From NCBI GenBank assembly GCA_963848955.1, contig CAWKFQ010000021.1:53196-117195 (forward strand): a stretch of 64,000 nucleotides of DNA, in the 5' to 3' direction. A program made the position numbers and the translations under genes. The notes below the pieces were generated by a model, which was given only the letters and a program-made list of their open reading frames with translations, did not search any database and had not been told where the DNA came from. Within the stretch, counting starts at the first letter, position 1, and the number at the start of each line of letters is the position of its first letter. The DNA is from DASUPK01 sp963848955 (GTDB lineage Bacteria; Actinomycetota; Thermoleophilia; Solirubrobacterales; 70-9). Below, in pieces: positions 25,938-35,318 of this stretch.

Positions 25938-27765
25938 CTAAGTCGACGACTCGTTCGTCCCACGCTTGCTCGTCAGAAACTGCGCCATTCCGGCGATCGA
26001 GCCGAAGTTCTCGGGTGAGAGATCGTTTCCTGAGACCTCGATCCCGAAGCGGCCCTGAAACGCGTCGACGAGTTCCATCAGCTGCAGCGAGTCGATCACG
26101 TGATCGTCGAAGAAGCGGTCGTCGTCCCCGAGTCCGTCGACGACATCGCTGCCGATGACCGAGGCGAGGAGCTCCCTGGCTTCCGCAACCGCCATCAGTT
26201 TCTGCCGGTCTCCTGGATCATCCGCGCGGCCTGTTCGGTCAGCCGCGGGTCGATCGTATTTGTCATTTGGGGTGCGGGGAAGCGAGTCCACGATGACTAT
26301 TTGCTCCGGCACCATGTATCTCGGGACCCGCTCGCGGCAGGCGCGATCGAGGTCCTCGCCGTCGGTTCCTCGCTGAACGGCACAGAAGGCGGCAATGCGG
26401 TTGCCAACCATTTCATCTGGCACAGCGACGGCAACGCATTCCTCAACCGCGGGGTGCGAGTAGAGGGCTGCCTCGATCTCTCCCAACTCGATTCGGTAGC
26501 CGCGACTCTTGACGAGGTGGTCGCGGCGCCCGACGAAGCGGTACTGGGGTACCGGTGAGCTCTCGAGGATCTGCACGATGTCGCCTGTCCGAAAGGAGTT
26601 GCTGCCCCTGGAATCTCTCTGCGGTCTTTTCCCGATCTCCCCAATATCCCTGAGCGACAATCGTCCCGGTTGCAACCAACTCCCCCTCCGCGCCCACCTC
26701 GGTCAGCGCCTTCCCCGAATCGTCGACGACCTCGCAGCGCGTGTTCTCGCACGGACGCCCGATTGGCAACGGTGGGTCGTCCGCGGACGGAATCTCGCCC
26801 ACCTCGTGGTAGGTGCAGACGTTCGTTTCCGTCGGCCCATAGAGGTTGAAGAAGCGCGCCTTGGGAGCGAGGGGCATCAGCTCGCGCAGATAGCGAATCG
26901 GAAAAACCTCTCCCGCAAAGAGGATCAGTCGCAGCCGGCTCAGAGGCCCGTGCTCGAGGTCCGCGTAGCGGACGATCATCGTCAGCGCCGAAGGGACCGA
27001 GTACCAGACGGTGATTCCCTTCTCGTGGATCCACTCGGCAAGCCGGGTCGGGAACAGGGCTGCCTCCGCGGGAACCAGCGCGACGGTGGCGCCGGCCGCC
27101 GCGGATCCGAAAAGGTCCAGGATCGAAAGGTCGAAGTGCAGGGGGGCATGACTCGAGAAGACGTCCGAGTCGGTCAGCTCGAGCCTCTGATGGGCCCAGC
27201 GAACGAAGGTCAGGGAGCTGCGGTGGGAGATCGCCACCCCCTTCGGCTTTCCGGTCGATCCCGACGTATAGAGGATGTACGCCAAATCGCTGTCGACGGA
27301 TTGAAGGGGCGGGGCTGCGCGTCCATCGGACTGCACTTCGTCCCAGCCAGTGAACCCGTCTGGGCACGGCGATCCGCAGGCGATCCCGCGAGGCGCGGCA
27401 GCAGGGTCAACGCCGCGCAGTGCGGCGATCAACGAGGGCTCGGAGATCAGCGCGGCGATGTCGCAGTCGGTGGCGATGTAGGCGGTGCGCGATGGTGGAG
27501 CCGTCGCGTCCAGCGGCACATAGGCCGCCCCGGCGCGCATCGCGCCGTACAGCGAAACGACCGCCTCGAGGCTCTTCTCGAGATGGATACCGACCCGATC
27601 CCCCAGCCCGACTCCTTGCTCCGCGAGCTCGCCGGCGACGCGGTCGGCCGCCTCATCGAGGGCCCCGAACGTCAACGAGCCCTGATCGCTCTCGATCGCG
27701 ATCTTGTCCGGGCTTCGCTCGGCCGCCGCACGCAGCAGGTGCTCCAGTCGGTGGGCGTAGTCCAT
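25938..27765 (-). CDS. Adenylation-carrier (A-PCP) didomain, predicted proline-activating
   Basis: From ATG 27765. Adenylation motifs are clear: YTSGSTGKPKG (166-176), HFDLSILDLF (D212), NLYGPTET, GELVATGTIVAQGYWG and, after a frame slip near 26600, FRTGD, VKSRGYRIELGEIE and PRTPNDKYDRP. A carrier domain ends the protein with FFDDHVIDSLQLMELVDAF, Ser of DSL being the phosphopantetheine site. Reading the ten specificity positions by eye gives D212, L213, L216, Y255, L282, A284, L308, V316, C317 and the invariant Lys: DLLYLALVCK, as I recall the proline code of pyrrole-forming PltF-type enzymes. Two compensating slips near 26205-26250 also suggest sequencing indels. Confidence 0.82.
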
Positions 27766-27790
27766 GGGCTTCAGCCGGCTCGGTCCAGCG

Positions 27791-28936
27791 TCACAGTCCG
27801 ATGCTCCGTCCCACAATGGCCCGCTGCATCTCGGAGGTGCCGGAATAGATCCGCCCAGCCACGGCGTCCCTGAGCCGGCGCTCGATACCCGCCTCGCTCA
27901 TATACCCGTATCCACCGTGGACCTGGATCGAGTCGAGGCTGCTCTCGACGGCGCTTTCACTGACCCATAGCTTCGCCAATGCCGATTCGGCAAGCGCCGA
28001 TCGGCCCTGTGCCTTCAGCCAGGCAGCGCGGTAGACCAGAAGGCGACCGGTCTCGAGTCGCACCTTCATGTCCACCAGTCGGTCGGCAACGCGCTGATAG
28101 CTGGCGATCGGCGCCCCGAATGCCTTTCGCTGCTTGGCATAGGACCGGGCCTGTTCGAGGTCGCGCTGGAGGGCACCGATCTGTGCGGCGGCGGCCCAGA
28201 TGCGCTCCCACTCGAGCAGCTCGTTGAAGATCAGGGCTCCGGACCCGATCTGGCCGAGTGCGTTCTGTTCGGGTACGAACGCGTCATCGAACACGAGATC
28301 GCCCAGCGGCGACGTTCGCAGGCCCATCTTTGCCATGGGCGGAGTGCGCTCGACTCCGGCCGTATCGGTCTCGACCAGGAAGACGCTGATCCCCCCGAGA
28401 GCACCGCCCTCCCCGGTCGCTGCAAAACAGATCACGAGATTCGCGGCCGGGCCGTTGGTGATGTACGCCTTTCTCCCCGCAAGCGACCAGCCGCCATCTA
28501 CCCGGGAAGCCCGCGTTCGCATCGCAAATGCATCCGATCCGGAGTCCGGCTCGGTGATCGCGAGCGCCCCGATCGTGCTGCCGGCGGCGAGCCCGGGCAG
28601 ATAGCGCTGCTTCTGTTCCTCGGTGCCGTACGACAACAGGCCGGGCACAAGCACCCAGGCCTGGACCGCGCCGGAGAACACCAGGCCGCCATCCTCGCAG
28701 CCCTCGCCCAACCCTTCCGTCACCAGCAGCCCGGTCAGCGGGTCGATGTCCCCGCCGCCGAACTCCTCCGGCACCCGGAGTCCGAAGTATCCCCAGTCAG
28801 CGAGGCGCTGCCACTTCTCGACCGGGAAACGACCGGTGCGATCGTCCTCGAGGATTCCGGCGCTCAGGGACTCGCCGAAATCGACCGCCTCGCGGCGGAG
28901 CGACAGACTTTCCTCCGGCCAGTCGAAATCCATCAA
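27791..28936 (-). CDS. Acyl-CoA dehydrogenase-like flavoenzyme, candidate prolyl-carrier oxidase
   Basis: 381 aa, full-length acyl-CoA dehydrogenase fold: ALAITEPDSGSDAFAM and the FAD-contact KAYITNG, LGDLVFDDAFVP, RKAFGAPIASYQ and IQVHGGYGYMSEAGIERRLR. The common YEGT catalytic Glu is replaced (IYSGTSEMQ), and a Glu lies instead at 244 (LEWERIW), the position of the base in isovaleryl-CoA-type enzymes, the class to which prolyl-carrier oxidases belong. It is first in an operon, 25 nt ahead of the A-PCP gene, so oxidation of a carrier-bound amino acid is more likely than beta-oxidation. Start TTG 28936 or ATG 28933. Confidence 0.85.
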   Translation of the reverse strand: MMDFDWPEESLSLRREAVDFGESLSAGILEDDRTGRFPVEKWQRLADWGYFGLRVPEEFGGGDIDPLTGLLVTEGLGEGCEDGGLVFSGAVQAWVLVPGLLSYGTEEQKQRYLPGLAAGSTIGALAITEPDSGSDAFAMRTRASRVDGGWSLAGRKAYITNGPAANLVICFAATGEGGALGGISVFLVETDTAGVERTPPMAKMGLRTSPLGDLVFDDAFVPEQNALGQIGSGALIFNELLEWERIWAAAAQIGALQRDLEQARSYAKQRKAFGAPIASYQRVADRLVDMKVRLETGRLLVYRAAWLKAQGRSALAESALAKLWVSESAVESSLDSIQVHGGYGYMSEAGIERRLRDAVAGRIYSGTSEMQRAIVGRSIGL

Positions 28937-29061
28937 CTGTGTCGAAGACTAGGAGCCTCGTGCATCGCGTCCTCTGGCTTCTCCCGCTGTACGAAGTCGC
29001 TAAACCGCTGGTCCGCAGTATCTCACTGAAAGGGAAGGCGCCGGTTGCTCGGGTAGGCGTG

Positions 29062-29090
29062 TTGGCTGGCTGTCGCCGCTCGGATAGGGT
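29062..29090 (+). promoter_or_regulatory. Promoter for the 29.1 kb membrane-protein operon
   Basis: TTGGCT (29062-29067) and TAGGGT (29085-29090) with 17-bp spacing, about 40 nt upstream of GTG 29133. The -10 is the same TAGGGT used at 15158. Confidence 0.5.
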
Positions 29091-29132
29091 GGCCCCGCCC
29101 AAGGTGAAGCTCAGGAAGAACACATAGCCGCC

Positions 29133-29552
29133 GTGAGGTACGTGATCCCTCAGTGGAGCGAGATGTCGCCTGCGCGGCGGTTCTTCGAGGTGCCGGTGCT
29201 CCCGTCAGTGTTCGGGTTGCTCTGCGGGCTGGCCCTCGGACTCTCGGCGCCCCTCTACCTGGTCGGCGTCGTGCTCTCCCTGTTCGGCGGCGTCGGCGGC
29301 GGCGCCCAGTATGCGAGTCGCCGTGATGCCCTGCTCCGCGGCCTCGTCGCCGGAACGCTGTTCGGCCTGTTCATCCTGCTCGGCTTCGAGCTGGGTGGCG
29401 AGGATGAGGCCAAGGTCGACCTGCCCGATCCTCACATCCTTCTGCTCGTCCTCACGATCGTGCCGTCGCTTTTCCTGCACTGGCTCGGCTGGAAGCTGCG
29501 GCCGAGGCTGCTCGGCGGCTCGGACGCCGACGCCGACGCCGAAGCCGCCTAG
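29133..29552 (+). CDS. Small integral membrane protein
   Basis: 139 aa with three to four hydrophobic segments (VFGLLCGLALGLSAPLYLVG; VVLSLFGGVGGGA; GLVAGTLFGLFILLGFEL; HILLLVLTIVPSLFLHWLG) and an acidic C-terminus (DADADAEAA). No family recognised. The SnoaL-like gene follows 13 nt later and is probably co-transcribed. The GTG start is the first after the promoter; an internal ATG at 29163 is an alternative. Confidence 0.65.
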   Translation: MRYVIPQWSEMSPARRFFEVPVLPSVFGLLCGLALGLSAPLYLVGVVLSLFGGVGGGAQYASRRDALLRGLVAGTLFGLFILLGFELGGEDEAKVDLPDPHILLLVLTIVPSLFLHWLGWKLRPRLLGGSDADADAEAA

Positions 29553-29565
29553 CTTTTCCGCGCGC

Positions 29566-29943
29566 ATGGACGCCGAGACCGTCCAGTCGATGCTCCGGCA
29601 GCACTTCGACAATTCCGGCACCGACCCGGACCTCGCCCACGCGATGTACACCGAGGACGCGGTGCTCGAGTTCCCGCAGTCCGGCGAGCGGTTCGAGGGA
29701 GTGGACAACTTCCGGGAGTGGCGCAGCAGCTACCCGGCGAACACCAGCTTCGAGTTCCGGGACGTGAGGGGAGAGGGCGACGTCTGGGTGGCGGAGCTGA
29801 CGGTGAGCTATGACGGCGGCCCGGCGAACTACGGCGTCAGCATCCTCGAGATCCGGGACGGCAGGATCGCCCGCGAGACGATCTACATCACCGAGGGATT
29901 CGACGCGCCCGAGTGGCGGGCCAGGTGGAGAGCCGCTCCCTGA
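29566..29943 (+). CDS. SnoaL/NTF2-like protein, copy 6
   Basis: 125 aa. DAETVQSMLRQHFDNSGTDP, YTEDAVLEFPQSGERFEGVD, FREWRSSYPANTSFEFRDV and YGVSILEIRDGRIARETIYI show a canonical NTF2-like domain of the SnoaL group, with Trp/His-lined pocket residues but no definite catalytic set. It lacks the EAAGLSE tail of copies 1-5 and so belongs to another branch. Likely co-transcribed with the preceding membrane protein. Confidence 0.8.
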   Translation: MDAETVQSMLRQHFDNSGTDPDLAHAMYTEDAVLEFPQSGERFEGVDNFREWRSSYPANTSFEFRDVRGEGDVWVAELTVSYDGGPANYGVSILEIRDGRIARETIYITEGFDAPEWRARWRAAP

Positions 29944-29955
29944 GCGCCCGCTGAG

Positions 29956-32352
29956 TCAGCGCCGGGCGCGCTTCTTCCACTTCGTCGTCTTGGACGTGCC
30001 AGCGCCCGGACCGAAGACCTGCGGTCCCCCGCTGCCGGATGTCCCCGTCGTCGGCGGTGTGAGGTCCGCCGCTTGGTTCTCGAAGGGCTGGTAGTCGCGG
30101 CAGGGCTCGCCCCTCAGGCCGCCCGGGCAGGGCGGCAGCGCGGTGGGCGCGCTCACTCCCGGGATGACCGGCAGCAGCAGCCGCGACGGCATCGATCCTC
30201 CGTACCCGATCGCGACGTTCGCCTGGCCGGCCGGGTCCGCCTCGCTGAACGCCCAGATCGGCTGATCGCCGTTGGGGGCAGAGATCCTCACGCGGATCCG
30301 TGACCCCGCGCGGTACATGTGCCCCTCGTAGTAGAGCGGGATCGTGACCGGGACGAACTGGTCGCTCGGCATGTCCTGGAAGTCCTCCTGGCGGAAGCTC
30401 GGCACCGGCTCGAGCTCCGTGCTCTTGGCGTCGTCCAGCTTGCGGGCCTTGGTCTTGATCCAGCCGTTCTGCACGAAGGTCTCCTTGCCGTCCGGACGAA
30501 CCTCGCTGATCGTGGCCTGCAGGTCGACGTTCGGCGTCGAGGAGCGCACCCAGAGGTCCACCCGGCCGGCGCCGATCACGGCCGTGTCGTGGCGGAGCGG
30601 AGCGGTCGCGTACGAAACGGCGGTCCCGGCAGGATCCTGCGCCCACTGGTAGTTGGGGGTCGCGGTCCAGAGGCCGCCCGGGCCGGAGGCGGTGTCGCCG
30701 GTGAAGTCTGTCGGTGGCCGGGCGTGCGCATCCCAAGTGAACCCATCGGCCGCGGGAGCGGCCGCCGACTGGTCCGCGAGCGCGCCGCCGGGAGCGAGGT
30801 ACCAGGAGCGGGCTTCGGTCCCCGGGATCGGGAAGCTCGAGAACGATTTCTCGAAGCCGGGATAGGGCCAGCCGACGTTGGAGTTCCCGGCGCCGTTGTC
30901 GAACAGCACACGTATCTCCGGTTGCGCATCGAAGGCCGCCTTGGCGAGGTCGTAGGTCGGCTGCAGCTGAATCGGATCTGGCGGCAGCGTCGCCAGGGGG
31001 GGCGCCCCTCCGGGTCCGCTGATCCCGTAGATCGCCTGCAGGGCTATGGGCCAGCTCGCCTGAACCAGCGCCGTTTTGGTGAGTGGCGCCTCCTTGGCCA
31101 CGTAGAGCTCGAGGAAGTCGTAGAGGCGGTTGTACGTCTCTGGGGACAACGAGTCGACGTGCGTTCCGTTCGTGTACGTGAACCACTTCTTGTCGGTGCC
31201 CGTCATGCGCTTGGCGAGCGTCGGGCAGTGCCCGCCGGTCTGCTCGTCGGTCCACTGGCAGGCCATGAAGACCGGGACGTTGATCTTGTCGACGAAGGTG
31301 GTCGGCGAGAGCGGATCGGCGACCTCCGGGACGTAGTGGTCGTTCGCCCGGACCTTCGCCATCAGGTCGGTGGCCTCTGGGTGCAGCGCCTGGTTGGCGG
31401 CGCAGGTCGCATCGCCTGACTGGATCTGCTGATAGGCCCACGGCTGGCCGCTGTCGGGCCCCGCCGGCTGTGCCTCGTGCTGCCGCTCCAGCGCCCAGTT
31501 GACCGCGAAGCCCGTGTTGAGGATGCCGCCGGGGTAGAGCGTCGTCTGCGTCTGGTCGATCACCGACAGCGGCGCTATCGCGGCTAGGCTCGGCGGCCGC
31601 GTCTGGGCGGTGAACAGCTGGCTGATGCCGCCGTAGGAGATGCCCATCATCCCGACCTTGTTGTGGGCGACCCACGGCTGGTGAGCGACCGTCTCGACGA
31701 CGTCGTACCCGTCGAGGTTCTGCAGTGGCTCGAAGAAGTCGAAGGCGCCGCTGGAGCAGCCGGTGCCGCGCATGTTGACGTCGACCACCGTGAAGCCCAT
31801 CAAGTTGGCGAGGGCCGCGATGCCGCTCACGGGCCCGTCCGGCTTCGCGTACCCGTAGCCCGAGTACTCGACCAGCGTCGGGGCGGGGACAGGGTTGGTG
31901 ATCGGGAGGCTCGGCAGGTTGCCGCCCAGTTGATTCAGGACATCCGTCGGTGGATGGACCGAGTAGGCGAGCTTGGTGCCGTCCCGGGTCGTCATGTACC
32001 CGTACCCGTCCGACGGGATCGTCTGGCCGTAGAGGCTGGTGTCGGGCGGAGCCGACTGGGTGGTCAGCACCGTCAGCGGACCTGAGGTCTCATTCGTCGT
32101 GTTGAGACGGACCTTGTACCCATCACCCGGCTGGACGTTCCGGAACAGGATCCCGCCGAGGTCGTTGGCGGTTCGGGTCGCGATCGCCGTCCCCGAGGAG
32201 TCGAGGAGGGAGGTCGAGGCGTCGGCCGGCAGGCCGGTGGCGTAGACCTGCTCGACGCTCCCATGCGCCTCGAACGATGCGGCGGCGGCGCTGCTCGCAA
32301 AGGCGAGCGCGAGGACTGCCGCGACAATCAGGCTCCCCATTTTTCGGTACAT
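29956..32352 (-). CDS. Secreted CocE/NonD-type S15 hydrolase (X-Pro dipeptidyl peptidase-like)
   Basis: About 798 aa. A signal peptide (MGSLIVAAVLALAFASSAAA) is followed by a short beta domain and then an alpha/beta hydrolase of the S15/CocE family: VDVNMRGTGCSSGAFDFFEP, nucleophile elbow MMGISYGG, an Asp in ACQWTDEQTGG and His in YTNGTHVDSL. The C-terminal jelly-roll domain (HDTAVIGAGRVDLWVRSS; MYRAGSRIRVRISAPNGDQP) completes the family architecture. Members cleave X-Pro peptides or esters/amides outside the cell. The protein ends with a basic TSKTTKWKKRARR tail. ATG 32352 is preferred; GTG 32364 overlaps a TTAGGT box. Confidence 0.85.
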   Translation of the reverse strand: MYRKMGSLIVAAVLALAFASSAAAASFEAHGSVEQVYATGLPADASTSLLDSSGTAIATRTANDLGGILFRNVQPGDGYKVRLNTTNETSGPLTVLTTQSAPPDTSLYGQTIPSDGYGYMTTRDGTKLAYSVHPPTDVLNQLGGNLPSLPITNPVPAPTLVEYSGYGYAKPDGPVSGIAALANLMGFTVVDVNMRGTGCSSGAFDFFEPLQNLDGYDVVETVAHQPWVAHNKVGMMGISYGGISQLFTAQTRPPSLAAIAPLSVIDQTQTTLYPGGILNTGFAVNWALERQHEAQPAGPDSGQPWAYQQIQSGDATCAANQALHPEATDLMAKVRANDHYVPEVADPLSPTTFVDKINVPVFMACQWTDEQTGGHCPTLAKRMTGTDKKWFTYTNGTHVDSLSPETYNRLYDFLELYVAKEAPLTKTALVQASWPIALQAIYGISGPGGAPPLATLPPDPIQLQPTYDLAKAAFDAQPEIRVLFDNGAGNSNVGWPYPGFEKSFSSFPIPGTEARSWYLAPGGALADQSAAAPAADGFTWDAHARPPTDFTGDTASGPGGLWTATPNYQWAQDPAGTAVSYATAPLRHDTAVIGAGRVDLWVRSSTPNVDLQATISEVRPDGKETFVQNGWIKTKARKLDDAKSTELEPVPSFRQEDFQDMPSDQFVPVTIPLYYEGHMYRAGSRIRVRISAPNGDQPIWAFSEADPAGQANVAIGYGGSMPSRLLLPVIPGVSAPTALPPCPGGLRGEPCRDYQPFENQAADLTPPTTGTSGSGGPQVFGPGAGTSKTTKWKKRARR

Positions 32353-32398
32353 AAGCCGGGTCACCTAAGCACAGCGCGGCGAATCGTGTCGCAGTTCC

Positions 32399-32995
32399 CT
32401 ACTGCCGCAACAGGCGCCGCATGGAACGCCGGGCGCGATCGAGTACCTCGGGATCCCGCCAGAGCTGGAAGCCGTAGCTGGCCCCCGCCGCGAGGGCGTT
32501 AAGCTCGAACGCGACGTCGGCCGGATTGGTCTCCGCCGGGAGGTCGCCGGCCTCGACCGCGGTCGCGGCCTGGCGCTCGAGGACCCCGAGCCAGTGTTTC
32601 ATGGTCGCGGCGATCTGATCGCGGAGCGGGCCGGGCCGGGCGTCGTACTCGATCGTCGCGGTGGTGAGGAAGCAGCCGCCGGGCATCACCTCGCGCCGGT
32701 GGTAGTCCAGCCAGCTGTCGCAGAGCGCGAGCAGCCGGGGCAGCCCCGGCTCCTGGTCGGCGACCGGCACCCAGACCTCGCGCCTGAACTGATCGACGGC
32801 GGCCTCGAGCGCCGCGCGCTGGAGCTCCTCCTTGCTGCCGAAGAGGCTGAAGACGCTGCTCTTTCGCATCTCCGTCTCACTGGCCAGGCCGCCGATCGTC
32901 AGGCCCTCCAGCCCCTCGACGGAGGCCCGATCCACCGCGGCCTGCGTCACTGCAGCGCGGGTTTCGGCGACTGCTGCCTGTGAACGGCGGGGCAT
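32399..32995 (-). CDS. TetR family transcriptional regulator
   Basis: 198 aa. The N-terminal helix-turn-helix is IGGLASETEMRKSSVFSLFG, a TetR-type DNA-binding domain; the rest (WLDYHRREVMPGGCFLTTAT; RPGPLRDQIAATMKHWLGVL) matches the TetR_C group common in actinobacteria. It is divergent from the MBL hydrolase (53 bp between starts), a typical arrangement for a repressor of its neighbour. TATATC lies 8 nt before the ATG, so its mRNA is probably leaderless. Confidence 0.9.
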   Translation of the reverse strand: MPRRSQAAVAETRAAVTQAAVDRASVEGLEGLTIGGLASETEMRKSSVFSLFGSKEELQRAALEAAVDQFRREVWVPVADQEPGLPRLLALCDSWLDYHRREVMPGGCFLTTATIEYDARPGPLRDQIAATMKHWLGVLERQAATAVEAGDLPAETNPADVAFELNALAAGASYGFQLWRDPEVLDRARRSMRRLLRQ

Positions 32996-33003
32996 GCAAG
33001 GAT

Positions 33004-33009
33004 GATATA
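33004..33009 (-). promoter_or_regulatory. -10 element TATATC of the TetR gene
   Basis: On the minus strand TATATC, then 8 nt, then ATG 32995. The 52-bp intergenic region is shared with the divergent MBL gene, so one bound regulator could affect both. Confidence 0.5.
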
Positions 33010-33047
33010 CCGTACGAGCGTCCGATAACGAGGAAGGCGAGGAAGCG

Positions 33048-33874
33048 ATGAGGTTCGGTGGCTTGGCTGGGCGGGAGTGGAGATCGAGGCCGAGGGAGGG
33101 GCGGTGGTGATCGATCCGCTGGCTGATCCAGCGGCCACCTTCGCCGCTCTCGGCGAGGACGCCCTCGCCCGGGTAGAGCTCCCGGCGGTCGTCGCACCCG
33201 AGTCACGTGGCACGGCGGTCGCCGGCCTCGTCACCCATCTGCACCGCGACCACACCGACGCCGGCGCCCTCGCTGAGGCCCTCGCCCCGGACGCCGCTGT
33301 CCATGAGCCGGCCTGGCCGGGCGGCGAGGACGTCGAGAACCTGGCACTCGCGCAGGCGAACGCCGAGCTCGACCGGGCGGGACTCGCCCGGCGAAGTGCC
33401 GAGATCTGGGAGAGCGACGAGGTGGGCCCGTTCACGATCACCGCGCTGCCGGCCGTCGACGGGCTCGGCGATCCGCAGGTCTCCTGGTTGGTCGAGGTCG
33501 AGGGGCAGCGCGTCCTCCACCTCGGCGACACGATCTTCCACGGCTACTGGTGGCGGACGGCCCGCCGCCACGGCCCCTTCGACGTCGTCCTGGTCCCGAT
33601 CAATGGCGCCGCCGTCGACTTCCCTCACCTGCAGCCCCCCAGCCCGCTCGCCGCCACTCTGGAGCCTGAGCAGGCGGGGATCGTGGGCGAGCTGCTCGGC
33701 GCCCGGACTCTGGTCCCGATCCACTACGACGGCTATGCGATCGACCCCTGGTACCGCCCGGTCGACGACGCCCGCGGCAGGTTCGAAGCGGCGACTGCGG
33801 GACGCCCGTACGAGACGAGAGTCTTGGAACCCGGCGAGAGTTTCGAGTCGGCGGTCGCGGCCGTCGACGGTTGA
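33048..33874 (+). CDS. Metallo-beta-lactamase fold hydrolase
   Basis: About 275 aa. The metal motif THLHRDHTDAG, a second metal region (HLGDTIFHG) and the final VPIHYDGY define an UlaG/RomA-like MBL hydrolase. The native N-terminus is probably MRF..LGWAGVEIEAEGG from ATG 33048, which has GAGGAAG at the correct distance, but one base appears to be missing near 33060, so only the part from GTG 33077 is in a single frame. Substrate unknown. The divergent TetR gene is a likely regulator. Confidence 0.85.
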
Positions 33875-33891
33875 AGCACTCGCCCGGCAGT

Positions 33892-33897
33892 TAGCCT
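33892..33897 (+). promoter_or_regulatory. -10 element TAGCCT of the aminotransferase gene
   Basis: TAGCCT, a 7-nt gap, then ATG 33905; no Shine-Dalgarno. The gene is thus transcribed on its own despite following the MBL gene closely. Confidence 0.55.
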
Positions 33898-33904
33898 GCC
33901 GCGC

Positions 33905-35282
33905 ATGCCAAAGGAATGGCAGCTCGACCGGGACCGGCTCGCCGATCTGCTCGAGCAGGAGGAGGGGCGGTTCGTCGAAGACCACCCAGGCTCGCAGCGG
34001 CTTTTCGAGCGCGGGGAGAAGGCTCTGCTCGGCGGCGTCCCAATGCCGTGGATGACCGAGTGGGCGAGTCCGTTCCCCGTTTTCGCGGCGGATGCCGAGG
34101 GCGCCCGGTTCGAGGACGTCGACGGCAACGAGTACGTCGATCTCTGCCTCGGGGATACGGGGGCAATGACCGGTCACTCGCCGGAGCCGACGGTGAAGGC
34201 CGTCGCCGACCGCGCTTCTCGCGGGATCACCCTGATGCTGCCTACCGAGGACGCGAGCTGGGTGGCGGCCGAGCTCGGGCGGCGATTCGGCCTGCCCCGC
34301 TGGCAGTTCGCTCTCACGGCGACCGACGCGAACCGTTTCGCGCTGCGCCTGGCGAGGGCGATCACGGACCGGCCGAAGGTCCTGGTCTATGCCTGGTGCT
34401 ACCACGGCACGGTCGACGAGAGCTTCGCGATCGAGGTCGAGGGGGAGACCCGCTCGCGGCCGGACAACATCGGGCCGCCCGTCGACCCGGCGGTGACCAC
34501 CCGGGCGGTCGAGTGGAACGATCTCGCAGCCCTCGAGCGCGCCCTCGAGCCCGGCGACGTCGCCTGCGTGCTGGCCGAGCCGGCGATGACCAACGCCGGG
34601 ATCGTGCTCCCCGACCCCGGCTACCACGAGGCGCTTCGAGAGCTCACCCGCGAGCAGGGAACCCTCCTGATCATCGACGAGACCCACACCTTCTGCGCGG
34701 GCCCGGGCGGTTACACGGCCGCCGCGGGCCTCGATCCCGATCTGCTGACGATCGGCAAGGCGATCGCCGGCGGCATCCCGGCGGCGGCGTACGGGATGAC
34801 GGAGGAGGTGGCCGAGCGCATCGCGGACCACATCGCGAATGCTCGAGACCACAGATGTCGGCGGGATCGGCGGGACGCTTGCGGGCAACGCGCTGTCGCT
34901 GGCCGCGGCCCGGGCGACCCTCGAGGAGGTCCTCACCGACGAGGCGTTCGGCCACATGACCGAGATGGCGGAGCGCTACGAGGCCGGTGTGAATGAGGTG
35001 GTCGCCTCGCAGGCCGTGCCCTGGAACTCGGTTCGCCTCGGCTGCCGGGTCGAGTACCACTTCCAGCCGTCCCCGCCGCGCAACGGATCCGAGGCGGTGG
35101 CGGCCGCCGACCGGATGCTCGTCCGTTACATGCACCTGCACGCGCTGAACCGGGGGATCCTGCTGACGCCCTTCCACAACATGGCCCTGATGTGCCCCGC
35201 GACCACCGAATCGGACATCGACCGTCACACCGAGGCCTTCGAGGAGGCGGTGGGGGGTCTGACCGGCAAGCCCGCGACCTGA
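33905..35282 (+). CDS. Class-III PLP aminotransferase (GSA-aminomutase-like), one frame break
   Basis: About 458 aa. WASPFPVFAADAEGARFEDV and GNEYVDLCLGDTGAMTGHSP give the class-III opening; PLP contacts are YAWCYHGTVDE, DETHTFCAGPGG and Lys in LLTIGKAIAGG. Near 34845 the frame slips and continues ETTDVGGIGGTLAGNALSLA to RGILLTPFHNMALMCPATTE. This is an aspartate-aminotransferase-superfamily member of the glutamate-1-semialdehyde mutase/omega-transaminase type; a lone copy away from haem genes argues for a transaminase. Amino donor and acceptor are unknown. Confidence 0.87.
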
Positions 35283-35284
35283 TC

Positions 35285-35304
35285 GTCCCCCCTTGGTGGG
35301 GGAC
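35285..35304 (+). terminator. Hairpin after the aminotransferase gene
   Basis: GTCCCCC-CTTGGT-GGGGGAC: a perfect 7-bp stem with a 6-nt loop right after the stop codon. The T-run is weak (AATTG), so termination efficiency is uncertain. Confidence 0.5.
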
Positions 35305-35318
35305 AATTGAGTGTCGAC

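Noticed and set aside
27791..28936. Acyl-CoA dehydrogenase as part of fatty-acid beta-oxidation
   Set aside because: No thiolase, enoyl-CoA hydratase or CoA ligase is nearby, and it is in an operon with an adenylation-carrier gene; the YEGT glutamate is also missing.
30000..32300. 595-codon minus-strand ORF over the S15 hydrolase in another frame
   Set aside because: It is a frame shadow with no motifs, while the annotated frame has signal peptide, GISYGG and the family C-terminal domain.
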